In this document: piece by piece, positions 1-8,574 of the stretch
Position numbering within the stretch: position 1 is the first letter of the stretch
Layout of the letters: each line of letters starts with the position of its first letter
Assembly: GCF_016595495.1 (NCBI RefSeq)
Contig: NZ_JAENIM010000039.1
Location: forward strand, 684,989 to 748,988
Source of the DNA: Persicirhabdus sediminis
GTDB lineage: Bacteria > Verrucomicrobiota > Verrucomicrobiia > Verrucomicrobiales > Akkermansiaceae
DNA: 64,000 nucleotides
Direction: 5' to 3'
Position numbers and translations under genes: made by a program
The notes under the pieces: model-generated
Databases searched by the model: none
The model's input: the letters and a program-made list of their open reading frames with translations, nothing else
What the model was told of the DNA's origin: nothing

Positions 1-975
1 ATGTTTGTCTTTTGGTATTTCTACCCGCTAGGCAAAAGCGGCGAAGGATCGCCGCAGTCCAAAGCCTGCGGCTAAACTAACTAGCTCTTTTGGTTTTTTC
101 CAGCTGGCTCTGACATCACGGGCCGCAAACTATCTCTGCTAGATTTCCCAGCTCCCCCGTCGTTCTGGGCTGGAACTGAAGGTCATTTGACTTGTGTGAG
201 CGGATGGTTGCTCTTTGGTATTTCTACCCGCTAGGCAAAAGCGGCGAAGGATCGCCGCAGTCCAAAGCCTGCGGCCGAAGTAGCTAGCCGATTTGGTTTT
301 TCCAGCTGGCTCTGACATCACGGGCTGAGAGCTATTTAGGTAGATTCACCCTGCTAACCCGTCGTTCTGGGTTGGAACTGAAGGTCATTTGACTTGTGTG
401 AGCGGATGTTTGTCTTTTGGTATTTCTATCCGCTAGATAAAAGCGGCGAAGGATCGCCGCAGTCCAAAGCCTGCGGCCGAACTAGCTGAGTGTTCTGGAA
501 TTTCCAGCTGGCTCTGACATCGGGGACTGAGAGCTATTTAGGTAGATTCACCCTGCTAGCCCGTCGTGCGGGGCTGGAACTGAAGGTCATTTGACTTGTG
601 TGAGCGGATGGTTGCCTTTTGGTATTTCTACCCGCTAGGCAAAAGCGGCGAAGGATCGCCGCAGTCCAAAGCCTGCGGCCGAACTAGCTAGCTCTTTTGG
701 TTTTTTCCAGCTGGCTCTGACATCACGGGCCGAAAGTTATCATGCTAGATTTCCCACCTCCCCGTCGTTCTGGGCTGGAACTGAAGGTCATTTGATCTCC
801 TGAGAGCGGATGTTTGTCTTTTGGTATTTCTATCCGCTAGGCAAAAGCGGCGAAGGATCGCCGCAGTCCAAAGCCTGCGGCCTAACTAAGTAGCTCTTTT
901 GGTTTTTTCAAGCTGGCTCTGACATCGCGGGCTGAACTAGCTAGCCGATTTGGTTTTTCCAGCTGGCTCCATCGT
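1..975. repeat. Tandem array of ~202-bp repeats with hairpin core
   Basis: Four full units start at 1, 204, 406 and 608 (202-203 bp each). A fifth starts at 810 and degenerates into a rearranged partial copy ending near 975. Every unit carries an almost invariant core: GGTATTTCTA, CCGCTAG, then GCGGCG-AAGGAT-CGCCGC, AGTCCAAAGC and CTGCGGC. The middle arm CGCCGCAG can pair with the upstream GCGGCG or with the downstream CTGCGGC, so two alternative hairpins exist per unit. A second conserved block carries CCAGCTGGCTCTGACATC and the unit ends with CATTTGACTTGTGTGAGCGG. Position 1 falls exactly at a unit boundary, so the array probably continues to the left. No protein-coding signal is convincing. 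Confidence 0.95.
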
Positions 976-1011
976 GCTGGACTGAAAACTGAAAACTTTA
1001 ATCTGAAAACT

Positions 1012-1052
1012 AAAAAAACCACCATCACGCCAGCTGGCGTGATGATGGTTTT
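1012..1052 (-). terminator. Rho-independent terminator of fabG
   Basis: The minus strand reads AACCATCATCACGCC-AGCT-GGCGTGATGGTGGTT followed by a T run, just downstream of the fabG stop. The stem is centred on the palindrome CCAGCTGG. There are A/T runs on both sides, so it could also stop transcription coming from the repeat array. Confidence 0.85.
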
Positions 1053-1071
1053 AAGGAAATTAGAAATCTAA

Positions 1072-1818
1072 TTACATCGTCATTCCGCCGTCAGTGGCAA
1101 CTACTTGACCAGTGATGTAGCGAGCTTCTTTGCTGGCGAGGAAGAGTGTAAGTGCAGCGACGTCGTCAGTGCTGCCCAGCTCACCGAGCGGGATGTTGCC
1201 GAGGATGGCATCTTTGACTTTGTCGTTGAGTTCGTCAGTCATTTCAGTAGCGATGAATCCTGGAGCGATGGCGTTACAAGTCACCTTGCGGCCAGCTAGC
1301 TCTTTAGCTACAGCTTTAGAGAAACCAATCAGACCAGCCTTACTTGCGGCGTAGTTAGTTTGACCCGCATTGCCCATCAGACCGATTACTGAGCTGATGT
1401 TAACGATGCGTGGATCTTCCGCTTTCATCAATGTGCGCTGGAATGCTTTCACGGTGTTGAATGCACCCTTGAGGTTAGTATCGAGCACTGCGTCCCAATC
1501 CGCTTCTTTCATGCGCATGAGCAGGCCGTCGCGAGTGATGCCCGCGTTGTTGACGAGGATGTTGACGGTGCCAAAATCAGCAACCACCTGCTTGCCAAGG
1601 GCTGCTACTTCGTCGTGATTAGCCACGTCTACAGCGTAGGCTTTAGCGCTTTCAGGAAACTCAGCATTGATGGCTTCTGCAGCTGCGCCACAGCTGGACT
1701 CACTGCGGCTCACCACAGCAACTTTAGCACCTTCAGCTGCAAATGCTTTTGCGATCTCTTGTCCGATTCCGCGACCACCACCAGTGACCACGACAACTTT
1801 GTTTTCAAAACGTGACAT
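1072..1818 (-). CDS. fabG: 3-oxoacyl-[acyl-carrier-protein] reductase
   Basis: This SDR-fold enzyme makes the NADPH-dependent first reduction of each fatty-acid elongation cycle in the cytoplasm. Visible motifs are the dinucleotide-binding loop VTGGGRGIG (residues 11-19), the NNAG motif followed by ITRDG typical of FabG, the catalytic Ser in NISSVIGLMGN, the YAASK Tyr/Lys pair, and the C-terminal GQVVATDGGM. An in-frame ATG at 1857 would add 13 unconserved residues. The ATG at 1818 gives the usual FabG start (MSRFENKVVVVTGG) and about 248 residues, the family norm. No Shine-Dalgarno sequence is visible. It is followed by a strong terminator and then by the repeat array. It lies away from other fatty-acid genes. 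Function is confident. Confidence 0.95.
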   Translation of the reverse strand: MSRFENKVVVVTGGGRGIGQEIAKAFAAEGAKVAVVSRSESSCGAAAEAINAEFPESAKAYAVDVANHDEVAALGKQVVADFGTVNILVNNAGITRDGLLMRMKEADWDAVLDTNLKGAFNTVKAFQRTLMKAEDPRIVNISSVIGLMGNAGQTNYAASKAGLIGFSKAVAKELAGRKVTCNAIAPGFIATEMTDELNDKVKDAILGNIPLGELGSTDDVAALTLFLASKEARYITGQVVATDGGMTM

Positions 1819-1927
1819 GCACGTATTTGTCACGCTTTTCAGCGACTGCCAAATCAAAAAGTTGAGTTATTTACAATTGTTAGTCAGGAATGTAAGTATT
1901 GACAGGTGATCTGCGCACGCGGATCTG

Positions 1928-2761
1928 CTAGTCAACCACCTGCATGCCGCCGTCTACCAGCTTGATTTTGCGCTCACGGTACAGTTTACCCACTGCCATT
2001 TTGAATGCTTTTTTGCTCACGCCAAATTGGTTTTGGATCTCGTCTGGTGAGCTTTTATCACTGACGTCCAAGTGGCCGCCAGCTTCGTTGAGCGCGATGA
2101 GAATGAACTCGCTGATGCCGTCGATTTTATCGTAACCAGGGCGGAACATGGTGAGATCGATTTTATCAGGGAATTTCACCTCTTTGACGTAGGCAATCAC
2201 GGTGTCACCAATGCGCACGTCGCCGAGAACTTCATTTTTGTAAAGCAGCCCCCAGTGAGCGCCATTGACAATCACTTTGTAACCGAGCTCAGTGAGGTGG
2301 CTGAGGCGACATTGCACTTCTTCACCTTCGTCGTACTCAGGCTTCTCATCAGACAGGTAGCGGCCCAGCTTCGAGCTAGCAATGATGCGGTCGGTCTCAT
2401 CATCCATGCTGATGTAGACGAGATACCAGCGCCCTTCTACCATGCGGATTTTTTGCTCGCGGTATGGCACCATGAGGTCTTTTTCCAGCCCCCAGTCGAG
2501 GAAGGCGCCCATGTCATTAACCGCGGTACATTTAAGGAAAGCAAATTGGCCCACTTCAGCTTTTGGCTCTTGGGTGGTGGCAATCAGGCGGTTTTGGTTA
2601 TCGACGTAGATGAACGCGTCGACGTAGTCGCCTGGCTCTAGCCCTTCTGGCACCCACTTACCGGGCATCAAGATTTCGCCGAGGTTACGTGCGTCGAGGT
2701 AGACGCCGAAGTCGGCCTCTTTAACGATCTGGAAGCGGTGTTTGTTGCCAATTTTAGCCAT
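1928..2761 (-). CDS. cvfB: CvfB-like S1 RNA-binding protein
   Basis: 277 residues, matching the CvfB/YitL family: several S1-like OB domains followed by a C-terminal winged helix. The N-terminal part (IVKEADFGVYLDARNLGEIL...PG) is the typical first S1 repeat. A second (CTAVNDMGAFLDWGLEKDLMVP) and a third (YKVIVNGAHWGLLYKNEV) follow. The end (NQFGVSKKAFKMAVGKLYRERKI) is the DNA/RNA-binding winged helix. In Firmicutes CvfB affects virulence-factor expression. In other bacteria it is a general RNA-binding regulator of unknown targets. It is transcribed alone between the cysJ terminator and fabG. The role in this organism is inferred from the family only. Confidence 0.88.
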   Translation of the reverse strand: MAKIGNKHRFQIVKEADFGVYLDARNLGEILMPGKWVPEGLEPGDYVDAFIYVDNQNRLIATTQEPKAEVGQFAFLKCTAVNDMGAFLDWGLEKDLMVPYREQKIRMVEGRWYLVYISMDDETDRIIASSKLGRYLSDEKPEYDEGEEVQCRLSHLTELGYKVIVNGAHWGLLYKNEVLGDVRIGDTVIAYVKEVKFPDKIDLTMFRPGYDKIDGISEFILIALNEAGGHLDVSDKSSPDEIQNQFGVSKKAFKMAVGKLYRERKIKLVDGGMQVVD

Positions 2762-2791
2762 GATTCTTAATGTAGGTTATGTAAATAAGAG

Positions 2792-2825
2792 AAGCCACCA
2801 CTCACCTTATGGCAAGTGGTGGCTT
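2792..2825 (-). terminator. Terminator-like hairpin downstream of cysJ
   Basis: AAGCCACCACT and AGTGGTGGCTT form a perfect 11-bp stem with a 12-nt loop in the cysJ-cvfB gap. The U tract on the minus strand (CTCTTATTT) is weak, so efficiency is uncertain. Confidence 0.6.
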
Positions 2826-2857
2826 GGAATGATTTTTTCCAGCTAGCTGGAGATCGC

Positions 2858-4582
2858 TTAGTAAACGTCGCGGTTGTAGCGCTTCGCTTTGCGTAGATCT
2901 TTGATGAAGGCAATTGCCTCGTCAGCGCTGAGGCCACCGTGCTCTTGAGCGATGGTGTGTAGAGCTGCATCAACGTCTTTAGCCATGCGTGACGCGTCAC
3001 CACAAACGTAGAAGCTTGCGCCACCGTCGAGCCATGCCCAGAGTTCTGCACCTTTTTCAAGCATGCGTGTCTGAACGTAGATCTTATCGGCTTGATCGCG
3101 TGAGAATGCGAGGTCGAGCTGGTTGAGCACGCCATCTTTCTGGAACTGCTCGATTTGCTCTTGGTAGAGGTAATCAGTAGCGGCGTGTTGGTCGCCGAAG
3201 AATAACCAGTTGCGGCCAGTAGCTTCACTCACTTGACGCTCTTCGAGGAAGGCGCGGAATGGAGCAATACCTGTACCAGGTCCTACCATGATGATGTCAG
3301 TGCTCTTGTCTTCAGGAAGGCGGAATGCCTTGTTGTGATGGACAAAACAGCCTGGCTGAACACCCTCTGCGCGGTCGGCAAAGAAAGTAGAACAAACACC
3401 ACCACGGCTGCGGTAGTTGCTGTCGTAGCGCACGATGCCAATGGTCAGGTGAACTTCACCTGGGTGAGCATTCGGGCTTGATGAGATGGAGTAAAGTCTT
3501 GGTGCCAGCTTCTTGAGGATGCCAACAAATTCTTCACCGTCAGCAAAATCAGCTGGATGATCGACCACAAGGTCAACCAGCTCGCGGCCCCAGCAGAAAT
3601 CGTCCATGGCTTCTTTGCTGCCAGACTCAACAATAGCACGAAGCATTGGAGAACCTGAACGCGCTTGCCATTTGGTGACAAATGCTTTGGTGATTTTGCG
3701 GATATCGTAGTGGTACATCAGCGCGTCGCGCAGTGAACCTTCTGATCCGTCTGGGAAAGGAACTTCGTCGTTGGTATCAAATGGCAGTGATTTGATGATC
3801 TCATCGACCACTTCAGCTGGGTTTACTGGGAAAACGCCCAGCGCATCACCTGCTTGATAGTCGTAATCAGATCCTTCAAGTGACAGCTCGATGTGGTTGG
3901 TCTCCTTTGCAGAACCTTCACCATTGAGGTTGTAGTTCTTGAGGATTGGAGATGGGAATGGATTCTTTTTGCCAAATGGTTCTGGGCCAGTTTCCGCAAC
4001 ATTCACTTCAACAGCTGCATTAGACGCGCCAAACATGGCGAGGATGTCTTTGCGCCACTGAGCGTAGAGGTCGTCGAAGTCGACATCACAATCAACACGC
4101 GCCATCAACGGCTTAGCGCCAGCTGCGGTGAGGAATTGCTCGAAGTCGATGCCAGTCTGGCAGAAATCTGGATAATCGGTATCACCCAGCGCTAGGATAG
4201 CAAAATTTACTTTGTCCAGTTTAGGCGCTTGATCGCCGCCGAGGTATTCGTGCAGCGCTTGTGCGTTATCTGGGGCTTCACCGTCACCGTATGTAGAAGT
4301 AATGATCAGCAGGCGCTCTTCGGAAGGAAGGCGTGCGTGATCGTAAGCGGCCATATCGATCGACTCAGCTGTAAAACCAGCTTTATTGAGTGCTTTAGCT
4401 GTTTTTTTGGCAAGACCTTCAGCATTACCTGTCTGAGATCCCCACAAAATTGTCACAGGAGCACCACCAGCTGCAGCAGCTGGCTCCGGCTCTGAAAGCA
4501 CTTGTGTCAGAAAAGATTGAAGCCACTTCTTTTGTTCTTCTGTAAAGGGCGCGTCGTCTGGAAGTTGAATTTTCTTGGCCAT
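2858..4582 (-). CDS. cysJ: Sulfite reductase flavoprotein (CysJ-like diflavin reductase)
   Basis: 574 residues with the diflavin reductase layout. A flavodoxin-like FMN domain begins near residue 43 (ILWGSQTGNAEG). A CysJ-type FAD-binding domain carries RLYSISSSP. The NADPH domain carries MVGPGTGIAPFRAFLEER and CGDASRMAKDV. The chain ends RYNRDVY with the C-terminal aromatic residue that stacks on FAD. It passes electrons from NADPH through FAD and FMN to a sulfite reductase haemoprotein (CysI) in assimilatory sulfate reduction. No cysI lies in the window, so the partner must be elsewhere and another acceptor cannot be excluded. The N-terminus is slightly shorter than in E. coli CysJ. It sits alone between intergenic gaps. 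Confidence 0.9.
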   Translation of the reverse strand: MAKKIQLPDDAPFTEEQKKWLQSFLTQVLSEPEPAAAAGGAPVTILWGSQTGNAEGLAKKTAKALNKAGFTAESIDMAAYDHARLPSEERLLIITSTYGDGEAPDNAQALHEYLGGDQAPKLDKVNFAILALGDTDYPDFCQTGIDFEQFLTAAGAKPLMARVDCDVDFDDLYAQWRKDILAMFGASNAAVEVNVAETGPEPFGKKNPFPSPILKNYNLNGEGSAKETNHIELSLEGSDYDYQAGDALGVFPVNPAEVVDEIIKSLPFDTNDEVPFPDGSEGSLRDALMYHYDIRKITKAFVTKWQARSGSPMLRAIVESGSKEAMDDFCWGRELVDLVVDHPADFADGEEFVGILKKLAPRLYSISSSPNAHPGEVHLTIGIVRYDSNYRSRGGVCSTFFADRAEGVQPGCFVHHNKAFRLPEDKSTDIIMVGPGTGIAPFRAFLEERQVSEATGRNWLFFGDQHAATDYLYQEQIEQFQKDGVLNQLDLAFSRDQADKIYVQTRMLEKGAELWAWLDGGASFYVCGDASRMAKDVDAALHTIAQEHGGLSADEAIAFIKDLRKAKRYNRDVY

Positions 4583-4731
4583 TGCAGATAAAAACCGGCA
4601 TATTCCGGCGCGCGGAAGATGCGCAGTTTCTTCAAAACATGCAAGTTTGATTTACTGTAATATCCTGAAAGTTGCTTTGTTCACACGGGTGCAAGTAGTT
4701 AAATCGCCACTCACACCCGCAAAATTGGCCA

Positions 4732-5580
4732 TTATGGCAGTGTGATGCTGATCGTTTTACCATAGGTGGCATCACCGGTCATCAACATGCTGCCGCCGGG
4801 CATCTCACCCTCGATGGTCATTTTCATGTTCATTTCAATGCTGAGATCTTTGAAATAATCCAGCGAACGGAACATTTTAGCGGTCCCCTTCATCGCCATC
4901 ATCTGACCCATATCCTCGAGTTCGCCAGACATATCAAAAGTCATTTCCAGCTCAGCAGCCTGTTGGCCGTCACGTTCACCTACGCCAATAAATGTCACCG
5001 TCATCTCGCCCTTCGCATTGTCGACATTTTCAAACCCAGGAAATGCGGTGGCTTTTACTTTCCATGAATCGCCAATTTTGCGTTTTTCGGCGCCGTAGAT
5101 TTTTTCTGCAGAAACGTCATTGAGCACGTGAGACAAAGTCTCGAGCTCGGCTGCCTCCACTGCATTGGCCTCGCCAGCAATCAAATTAACCTGCCAGCCG
5201 CCTTCAGCTGGTGTTGCCAGAAGCTCTTTTCCTTTCAGCGCGCCGTCAGTCACAGGAGATGGCATTTTCTGGCCAGCAATTTCCACTTCGCCACCGCTAG
5301 ATTTGGTGATCACATCAATCTTGATCTTATCAAGCTCCTGCTGGGTAAACTTATTTTCCTCGCTCACCAGCTGGCTCATCTTGCCTTCCATCTGCTGGCC
5401 GCCAGCCACCATCTGCATCTGCATTTCTTTCATCTGCATCTGCGACTTCTCCGTCCAGCTGGACCCTTTTGGCATCTTGAAATCTGCCTTATATAAGGTG
5501 TATGTTTCCTCAGCGCTGAGTGAACCAACCAATGCAAAACTGCCCAACAACCCGAGGGGAATAAAAAGTGATTTCATCAT
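4732..5580 (-). CDS. Secreted protein of unknown function, Met/Gln-rich N-terminal part
   Basis: 282 residues. A signal peptide is clear (MMKSLFIPLGLLGSFALVGSLSAEE), giving a periplasmic or surface location. The first third of the mature protein has a Met/Gln/Lys-rich stretch (KSQMQMKEMQMQMVAGGQQ) that should be an extended amphipathic helix. The rest looks beta-rich, with alternating short strands (AELEMTFDMSGELEDM, MKGTAKMFRSLDYFKDLSIEMNMKMTIEG). I recognise no catalytic motif. The beta-rich half resembles secreted DUF-type proteins common in PVC bacteria, but I cannot name a family. It has its own gap on both sides and is probably monocistronic. Confidence 0.8.
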   Translation of the reverse strand: MMKSLFIPLGLLGSFALVGSLSAEETYTLYKADFKMPKGSSWTEKSQMQMKEMQMQMVAGGQQMEGKMSQLVSEENKFTQQELDKIKIDVITKSSGGEVEIAGQKMPSPVTDGALKGKELLATPAEGGWQVNLIAGEANAVEAAELETLSHVLNDVSAEKIYGAEKRKIGDSWKVKATAFPGFENVDNAKGEMTVTFIGVGERDGQQAAELEMTFDMSGELEDMGQMMAMKGTAKMFRSLDYFKDLSIEMNMKMTIEGEMPGGSMLMTGDATYGKTISITLP

Positions 5581-5656
5581 CGCTAGTACTAGCAGCCTAA
5601 TCAGCCGCTGGCTAGATAAATCTATCTATGCAAGCCTAGCTATCTGACAACCCGCT

Positions 5657-6457
5657 CTAGCTGGAGGTATTTGCCATCACCTTGCGCAAGAGGAACAATG
5701 GCGTCGCCGCAATAAGCACAGCGGCCAAAGTAATCTTTAAGCTCGGAAATACTCGAGTGCGTCCAGTTTCCAACGCCCAGATAGACTCAGAAACTACTTG
5801 CTGAGCTTCAACGTAAAAATACTCGCGTCCAGGCACGTTGCGATCTTGCTCGCCACGTTTTGCGGTTTCGCCAAATTCGGTATGCACTGGCCCCGGACAA
5901 ACAGCCAATACATTCACGCCGTGGTCAGCGAGCTCAATGCTCAGCGCCTCGGAGAAGCTAGAAACATAAGCTTTTGTCGCGGCATAAACGGCAAAATCAG
6001 GAATCGGCAAAGTAGCTGCCAATGAACTCACATTGACAATCGCCCCTTTCTGCTCAGCTATCATCGCCGGCAAAAACTGGTGGCAACAATGCGTCAACGC
6101 ATCCATGTTCAAATCCATCATGGACTGGATTTTCCCCCAATCCGACGAGGCAAATGCGCCCACGTCTCCCATGCCGGCATTATTCACCAGCAAGTCGGGC
6201 TGTAGCCCTTTACTTTTCAGGCGCGAGAAAAATTTCTGCCGTTGATCGATAGAACAAAGATCAACCGCAAAACAATAAACCTTCAGACCGCTGTGGCGGC
6301 CTTCCAGCTCGTTAGCTAAAGCCAACAGTCGCTCACCGCGGCGAGCCACCAAGACCATGCTGGCACAATCCGGCGCAAACTGGCTGGCAAATTCTGCCCC
6401 CAGCCCAGCTGACGCGCCAGTAACTAGCGCGCATTGATATTTGGCTTCAGCTAACAT
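5657..6457 (-). CDS. Short-chain dehydrogenase/reductase
   Basis: 266 residues, a classical SDR. The cofactor loop is VTGASAGLGAEFA (about residues 13-25), with an Arg pair (VARRGERL) after strand 2 that favours NADP(H). NNAGMGDVG, the catalytic Ser in NVSSLAATLP, and the YAATK Tyr/Lys pair follow. The PGPVHTEF motif is typical of the DltE/YqjQ-like SDR group. A hydrophobic C-terminal segment (ITLAAVLIAATPLFLLRKVM) suggests membrane attachment, as in other members of this group. The substrate cannot be told from sequence. The start lies 15 bp from the neighbouring stop at 6473, so it may be co-transcribed with the DUF6941-like gene upstream. Confidence 0.88.
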   Translation of the reverse strand: MLAEAKYQCALVTGASAGLGAEFASQFAPDCASMVLVARRGERLLALANELEGRHSGLKVYCFAVDLCSIDQRQKFFSRLKSKGLQPDLLVNNAGMGDVGAFASSDWGKIQSMMDLNMDALTHCCHQFLPAMIAEQKGAIVNVSSLAATLPIPDFAVYAATKAYVSSFSEALSIELADHGVNVLAVCPGPVHTEFGETAKRGEQDRNVPGREYFYVEAQQVVSESIWALETGRTRVFPSLKITLAAVLIAATPLFLLRKVMANTSS

Positions 6458-6472
6458 TACAGAATCTGCTAA

Positions 6473-6892
6473 TTAAGCAGGTTGTTGTTGATTTTGGTCA
6501 ACTTTAACGATGCGCAATGGGATGCGCTTCTCGAGCTCATCGTCAATGCTGATGTCGATTGAGTAGAAACCGTCTTCTGGGAAACGAAGTCCCTGAAGGT
6601 TGAGCAGAAGGTTACGTGTCATGAATGGCACGCTATCAGGAAGCTCAACTGGCATGTCTGCAACGATAGGCATCTTGTCGTCGATTGCCTTACCGTCGGC
6701 ATCAATCAAAGTTACTGAGAATTTGTGCTGACCATTGTCTTCTGGTGTGATGCAGAGACGAATCGCCAATGTGCACATTGGGTGTACGACAGGAAGAGCT
6801 TGGGCTGCGAGAGTATCGAAAGTTCCGGAAACGACCATCTTACCGTTGTAGTCAGCCGCGAAGTCACAAAGTGTTGCAATTTGGATATCCAT
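6473..6892 (-). CDS. DUF6941-like small protein
   Basis: 139 residues, cytoplasmic (no signal peptide). The pattern ATLCDFAADYNGKMVVSGTFD followed by a beta-sandwich (LAIRLCITPEDNGQHKFSV, DADGKAI, NLLLNLQGLRFPEDGFYSIDI) matches a small conserved family in PVC bacteria that I recall as DUF6941. No function is known to me. Its likely fold is a single beta sandwich. The C-terminus is Gln-rich (DQNQQQPA). It is upstream of and close to the SDR gene. Confidence 0.78.
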   Translation of the reverse strand: MDIQIATLCDFAADYNGKMVVSGTFDTLAAQALPVVHPMCTLAIRLCITPEDNGQHKFSVTLIDADGKAIDDKMPIVADMPVELPDSVPFMTRNLLLNLQGLRFPEDGFYSIDISIDDELEKRIPLRIVKVDQNQQQPA

Positions 6893-7099
6893 TATGATGT
6901 TTGTCTTTTAAATTTGACGCAGTCTATTTGCACTATGGTCGACGATATGCCAAACCCCAATTACAGAAATTTTCACTCGTGTCAGCTAGAGCTGCAATCA
7001 CTAACACTTCACCATGCTATCATACGCAATTGGCTATACAAAGCGAACCCTGCGCCCCTCAGCACAGGGTTCATCCCCGATCATTACTTCTAATCAGCT

Positions 7100-8056
7100 C
7101 TACCTGTGTCGCTTCCAGAGAAGTAATGAAAATAGTCCTAGCAAACATGCCGTCGATGGCTCTGGCACCGGCGCTTGGCCATCCGCAGCTAGAGCGCCCC
7201 ATGGAACACCGGCTAGATCGTAAAAATCACCTGTCACCTCAGTAGCCAGATCACCGCCAGCCAGCTGGATTTCTTGCAAAATAGAACCATCGGTCAAATC
7301 GAGACGCACAATCTCACCATCACTCTGCCAAATGTTCCCCCACAAGTTGAGGTTTTCATCAAATGCCAGCTGGTAAAGGTTATCTATCTGACCGAGCAAT
7401 TCGACATCGAACCCGTCGTCATCGAGCTGGTTCAAGTCTAGCCGCCAAAACCAATTCAGCCCATCAATCCTTGAGGCGCCATACATCATGCCGGTGGTGG
7501 CATCTACCGCCACATCACTGAGAGCACCAAAACCACTTTCTGCAGAACCTAGCGGAGACAGCTCGCGAGCGCCAGCCAGCTGGCCTGATAGGTCGTATGC
7601 TACACTAAATAATCTATTCTGCCCAGCCGCGCTCAGCGCCGAGAAATAATAGCGGCCCGCGTAATAATCACCTGCGCCACCAGCCGTGAATCCATCAGCT
7701 AGGCCAAGTGAAGTCAGTGAGCCCAGCTGGCTCATTTCTCCTGAGGAAAGTGAATACGAATACAATTGTTCACCACCGTGTTCGGCAAAAATCAGCGCAT
7801 TGCGATCGCCGTCATAAGCCAACTGGTTTGGCGTCACCGCCGCGTCCTGCCACGTGGCATTAGCCAGAAATGTGGCCTGCCCAGATGCCACATCAATGGC
7901 ATAAAACGCATTCTTCTCAAGATTGCCGTCACCGGTAGCTCCAGTGACCGCAAACATTTGTGAGGCGCGACCCTGGTTCGGCACAAGAGCCAAACCAAGG
8001 CCCGCCAAACAAAGCACAAAAGTGCTCAAACTACCTAAGTAGCTTCTTGTTTTCAT
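7100..8056 (-). CDS. PEP-CTERM protein with beta-propeller-like body
   Basis: 318 residues. The N-terminal signal peptide (YLGSLSTFVLCLAGLGLALV) is followed by a body rich in repeated beta motifs with Tyr/Asp/Gly turns (NAFYAIDVASGQATFLA, GEQLYSYSLSSGEMSQLG, RLFSVAYDLSGQLAGAREL). These look like blades of a beta-propeller. The end is a PEP-CTERM sorting signal: VPEPS, the hydrophobic run TACLLGLFSLLLW, then KRHR. The family is processed by an exosortase and exported to the cell surface or matrix. No exosortase gene is in the window. The leader just before ATG contains two ACCCCC runs rather than a Shine-Dalgarno sequence. It is monocistronic. Confidence 0.85.
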   Translation of the reverse strand: MKTRSYLGSLSTFVLCLAGLGLALVPNQGRASQMFAVTGATGDGNLEKNAFYAIDVASGQATFLANATWQDAAVTPNQLAYDGDRNALIFAEHGGEQLYSYSLSSGEMSQLGSLTSLGLADGFTAGGAGDYYAGRYYFSALSAAGQNRLFSVAYDLSGQLAGARELSPLGSAESGFGALSDVAVDATTGMMYGASRIDGLNWFWRLDLNQLDDDGFDVELLGQIDNLYQLAFDENLNLWGNIWQSDGEIVRLDLTDGSILQEIQLAGGDLATEVTGDFYDLAGVPWGALAADGQAPVPEPSTACLLGLFSLLLWKRHR

Positions 8057-8508
8057 GGGGGTTTTATTCGGGGGTTATTACGGGAGTATTATTATGTATT
8101 CCGAAGCGACCTAACTTACGTCAAATCGATCAATTAAAATCATACGCCTCACCCCAGCAGACTCAAGATATTGCTAGTAATTGGCAAAATACGCCGTACC
8201 CAGCGCAACAAAAATCACTGATTAATGGTCAACTAAATCGTTAATCCTCACGCCTAGCAGTTATCATTTTGCCGGAAAATTAACAAATAACAAAAATGAT
8301 AAAACTAACAAACCAGCTAGCTGACCACAGCCAAACAATGCCTACAACAAGGTCTGAAAACTGATTTAAAACTAGTTTTCAATCAAGCCGCTAATAACAC
8401 ATGCCAGCAAAGCGACGTGCAATTTGGCAACTATTGACCAGATTTGAAAATCGCAGAAAGACAAAAACTTAAGCAGCCTGAATGGTTACCATCACCAAAC
8501 TATCATGC
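8057..8508. other. Non-coding gap between lpxD terminator and PEP-CTERM gene
   Basis: AT-rich stretch that should hold the promoter of the PEP-CTERM gene at 7100-8056. Several AGCTAGCTG-type words occur (for example near 8317). I see no credible gene or RNA. Confidence 0.6.
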
Positions 8509-8544
8509 AAAAAAACCAGCTGGAGCGACATTCACCCCAGCTGG
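8509..8544 (-). terminator. Rho-independent terminator of lpxD built from two CCAGCTGG boxes
   Basis: On the minus strand CCAGCTGG, a 13-nt loop and a second CCAGCTGG are followed by TTTTTTT. Because each box is itself palindromic, the two boxes pair with each other to give an 8-bp stem. It sits 31 bp past the lpxD stop. Confidence 0.75.
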
Positions 8545-8574
8545 CCATAAAACGCATAACTGATTAATAATCAA

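Noticed and set aside
1-975. CRISPR array
   Set aside because: Units are 202-203 bp with gradual divergence throughout and no unique spacers of 25-45 bp between short identical repeats. No cas gene is in the window.
2767-3228. 153-residue frame on the minus strand at the cysJ 3' end
   Set aside because: It overlaps the well-supported cysJ frame with low-complexity Thr/Ser/Lys content; a shadow.
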